DNA from: Halisarca cf. caerulea | Taxonomy: Eukaryota > Porifera > Demospongiae > Chondrillida > Halisarcidae | DNA: 12,500 nt | NCBI GenBank assembly: GCA_963170055.1 | Contig: CAUJGJ010000313.1 | Location: 1,309,201-1,321,700 of the forward strand | Direction of reading: 5' to 3' | In this document: one piece after another, positions 10,146 through 12,500 of the stretch | Layout: the number at the start of each line of letters is the position of its first letter | Position numbering within the stretch: position 1 is the first letter of the stretch | Notes under the pieces: generated by a model | The model's database searches: none | Seen by the model: only the letters and a program-made list of their open reading frames with translations | Told to the model about the DNA's origin: nothing | Made by a program: the position numbers and the translations under genes

Positions 10146-10233
10146 TCCCTTACTTCTTCTCGCGCTCTTTTGAACTAGGTTATAGCCAACCAGCGCAAAG
10201 CAAGGGATCACGTGATGAACTTCAGGCGCGAAA
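10146..10233. promoter_or_regulatory. 88-bp bidirectional promoter between divergent start codons
   Basis: The SAM-gene ATG (10145, minus) and zinc-finger-gene ATG (10234, plus) are separated by only 88 bases, so one region must serve both. It contains a 10-bp palindrome with an E-box/CACGTG core (ATCACGTGAT, 10207-10216), an E2F-like GGCGCGAAA at 10225-10233 directly abutting the plus ATG, and a second CG-rich TCTCGCGC at 10157-10164. No TATA box is evident. Site functions are inferred from motif identity. Confidence 0.6.
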
Positions 10234-11381
10234 ATGACTCTCAAAGAGACACAATACGGACGTCATTGCTTGTGGGAATGCTCATCAGTTACAAATTGCA
10301 GGGCTGTATATTCCACATTGTATGAATTGGTATCACATGTGCGAAATGCCCACAGTACTGATAGTGTTACATGTGATGTAGACTCAGTCTGTCAGCAGAA
10401 ATTTGATAATGCGTCAGCCTGGTATTGGCATGTTCGTCACCATCATTATGATGTGTATGGAACAGGGAAGAGGAAAAGATTTGTTGGTAAAGACTGTGAT
10501 GATGATGATGATGATGCAGGCCGCAACACCAAAGACTACAAAACTGATATGGCTGGTGATGATGCTATGCTTGATATACCTTTATCTACAGGCAGTTCCA
10601 TGGCAGACAATAATGACAATACTATTGACAGGTGTCATTATGATGATGCTGTTAATGATGATAAAGAAAGTGAGTTTTCCAATGTACTCACTGTGATATA
10701 TGCATACAATGTATTATGCACATGCAACATGAACAAAGACTATAGTACTGCATGTTGAACTCAGACATGTCTTAATTTAAAAGTCACAGTTATGCATTTG
10801 CACTAAATTCAGTCATTCAATATCAAATTCAATTTACTAATGGATCAATTGGCCATATCGTGCACATTTAGTATGAGCTACCTTTTTGCCCATTTGGTGA
10901 TATAGGCCCCACTCTTGCAACAAATAAGTTTCTTGCTAAAAGTGAAAGAGAGGTTCAAGATGTCATCATGAGTTGGATGATCAAGCTACGCCAAGTGCAT
11001 CACCTGTCAGGAGCAGCTATGTCAGATGTGATAGAGCTCACCAAAGATGTAATTGTACATTTTGCTAAAGAGCTTGAGCAGGCCATTGAAGTTCTTTCCT
11101 ACAATGCTTGTAATTCGTCATGCATGTCACAATTACAAGATGCTGTTGGAAATTTCATGTCAACAGATGTGCTGGATGGGCTGGAATCTCAGTATAAGCA
11201 ACAGAAGTATATAAAAGAGAATTATGCTTATGTTGTGAGTTGTCCTATAATACATCACAGTGCACATGTACATGCATGCACAATGATCATGTAATAGTTC
11301 AAATTTAACTCAACTTAATCTCCCCACCCCAATGAATTAATTGTTTGCTGCATGATCACATTGTATATAATTATTCATGAC

Positions 11382-11448
<67 letters not shown>

Positions 11449-11620
11449 GACATAATTATGTCAACAATTAAATCAGTGTGTGCATACAGAACTTTAATTT
11501 TGCATCCATTTTAGGTTGTTGCATGTACTTTGGTTAATTCTGTGCCTTGATTTTCTATGTATTTACTATATTTATTATTAATTTTATTATGTATGCATGT
11601 TTTTGTGTATCTATGTATGC

Positions 11621-11656
<36 letters not shown>

Positions 11657-12500
11657 TGTAAAATTAAAATAATTATAATGATTCAGCAATATAAATTAAA
11701 CCATCTTCCTCTGAGTTATATATTATTCAATTGCATGTATGCATTGTATATATCTCCTGACCACTTTCTCTGTTGCTTGCTGCATGCAGGAGCCTGTTTG
11801 GCATGAATTATCTTCCTGTACGACTATCTCAACTAATACATCAGACTGTAATCATGGGTTTTACTACATCCCAATTTTGCATTCTATTCAAAGCCTACTC
11901 AGTCACCGTAAAGTGTATGATCAGGTAAGACATTTTGGCATTACAGAGGTTCCAGGAGTACTGCAATGCATGCATGCATGGTATATCTTAATCTAAATGA
12001 CTAATATTTAATGCACAGTAACATGCGTGCATGCATGCTATGGTCAGAGTTTGAAAAATATTGATACATGTTCTCTATATATACTAGGTGGTATCTGGCC
12101 CAAACTGCAGTGAAAGCACGACAATGCATGATGTATGCGATGGCACACTGTTTCAGAACCATCCAATGTTTAAAGATGACCCCAAAGCATTACAAATCAT
12201 TGTATATTATGATGAATTCACTGCTGTGAATCCTATGGCTCCCACAAGTCAGAAATACAAACTTGGTGAATTAATATATATTATAATAATATTATTATAG
12301 TTACTGTATTATAGTACTGTACACACTTAATGATTATTATTCATGCAGTGATTAAGGGAACTGCATATACTAATGTATGCATGCATGTGTTTCCTCTTAG
12401 ACTATGCCATGTATGTATTTTTGGCTATACATGTAGGAGCAGTATATTTTATGCTGGGAAACATTCATCCAGGTCTTCGCTCCAGGCTGGAGGCTATCAA
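10234..12500 (+). CDS. C2H2 zinc-finger protein with transposase-like core, exons 1-5 (3' partial)
   Basis: Exons: 10234-10669, ~10906-11234 (or from 10872), 11790-11924, 12088-12265 and 12437 past the window end. Junctions 2/3, 3/4 and 4/5 are phase-consistent with GT-AG sites. ATG 10234 is the first after an in-frame stop at 10216. Exon 1 encodes two fingers, C16-x5-C22-x12-H35-x4-H40 and C47-x5-C53-x12-H66-x3-H70, then an acidic linker with a seven-Asp run from GAT repeats. Exon 2 encodes helices ending GLESQYKQQKYIKENYAYV. Exons 3-5 give YYIPILHSIQSLL, CDGTLFQNHPMF, LQIIVYYDEF...NP and AVYFMLGNIHPGLRSRLEAI. I recall this block in uncharacterised transposon-derived proteins of fish, corals and sponges. 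The YYD-x4/5-NP strand resembles the first catalytic Asp of CACTA/KDZ transposases. Oddity: the exon-1 donor (AAAGAAA|gtgagt, phase 1) does not fit the acceptor at 10871; acceptor 10905 does. Confidence 0.72.
11385..11652. repeat. Two (AT)n microsatellites in the zinc-finger gene intron 2
   Basis: A pure AT run covers 11385-11438 (27 units), followed by GTATGTATGT. A second, (AT)n at 11626-11652, lies in the same intron (11235-11789). Both are self-complementary and could form cruciforms. No exon is evident between 11235 and 11789 apart from these repeats and AT-rich sequence. Confidence 0.95.

Larger units (their letters stand above)
5815..12500. mobile_element. Candidate EnSpm/CACTA-like autonomous element, left end and most of the interior (right end outside the window)
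   Basis: At 5815 the sequence starts CACTGGAAAAAACATTT, which fits the CACT(A/G) termini of EnSpm/CACTA elements; several animal members, as I recall them, begin CACTG followed by an A-run. The first 150 bases contain subterminal motifs: TTAAGTTG at 5838-5845 and its inverse CAACTTAA at 5901-5908, plus GCACTAA at 5852 and 5919. Inside lie two divergent genes: a SAM-domain protein (minus) and a zinc-finger protein with a transposase-like block (plus). CACTA elements typically carry a transposase gene plus an accessory DNA-binding gene, which fits. The right terminus and the 3-bp target duplication cannot be seen, so the boundaries and the element call are inference. A domesticated gene pair is the main alternative. 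Confidence 0.5.

Noticed and set aside
9990..10244. Start of the SAM gene at the upstream ATG at 10244
   Set aside because: It would overlap the first codons of the divergent zinc-finger gene and add residues not resembling a SAM N-terminus; ATG 10145 is preferred.
10403..10696. 97-codon Met-rich frame overlapping exon 1
   Set aside because: Met runs come from the ATG phase of the GAT repeats. The zinc-finger frame explains the region.

Overview
This is eukaryotic (animal) nuclear DNA. It is AT-rich, has spliced genes with short GT-AG introns, and is full of microsatellites and small transposon remnants. The style, with many TGCATGCA and GTACGTAC palindromes, very short introns and the protein families present, suggests a sponge (demosponge) or another early-branching aquatic animal. 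That assignment is inference, not proof. No CRISPR array, bacterial operon or free-standing tRNA/rRNA gene is visible.

Region 1 (1-2400, + strand) holds the 3' part of a FAM8A1-like gene: an RDD-domain membrane protein, a partner of the Hrd1 ERAD ligase in vertebrates. Three phase-consistent coding exons are visible (459-591, 1254-1399, 1697-1880). The upstream part is outside or at the window edge.

Region 2 (about 2400-5814) is non-coding. It holds a 511-bp non-autonomous DNA transposon (3073-3583) with terminal inverted repeats, a TAGTT target duplication and an internal (GT)n tract. A GC-richer stretch (5180-5640) carries an imperfect direct repeat and an orphan open frame.

Region 3 (5815 to beyond 12500) is the most interesting part. 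A CACTGG(A)n terminus at 5815 with inverted TTAAGTTG motifs looks like the left end of an EnSpm/CACTA-type transposon. Inside are two head-to-head genes separated by only 88 bp. On the minus strand is a complete six-exon gene (10145 down to 6363, 577 aa, every splice phase consistent) for a SAM-domain protein with a conserved but uncharacterised C-terminal region. On the plus strand, starting at 10234 and running off the window, is a gene for a protein with two N-terminal C2H2 zinc fingers, an acidic linker and a conserved YYDEF...NP block. That block resembles the first catalytic strand of CACTA/KDZ-type DDE transposases. I read the pair as the two ORFs of one mobile element, or a domesticated derivative, driven from a shared bidirectional promoter with an E2F-like site and a CACGTG box. 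The second intron of the SAM gene has been enlarged by a probable nested insertion (7787-9343) that contains a tRNA-derived SINE and ends in a perfect 31-bp-arm palindrome.
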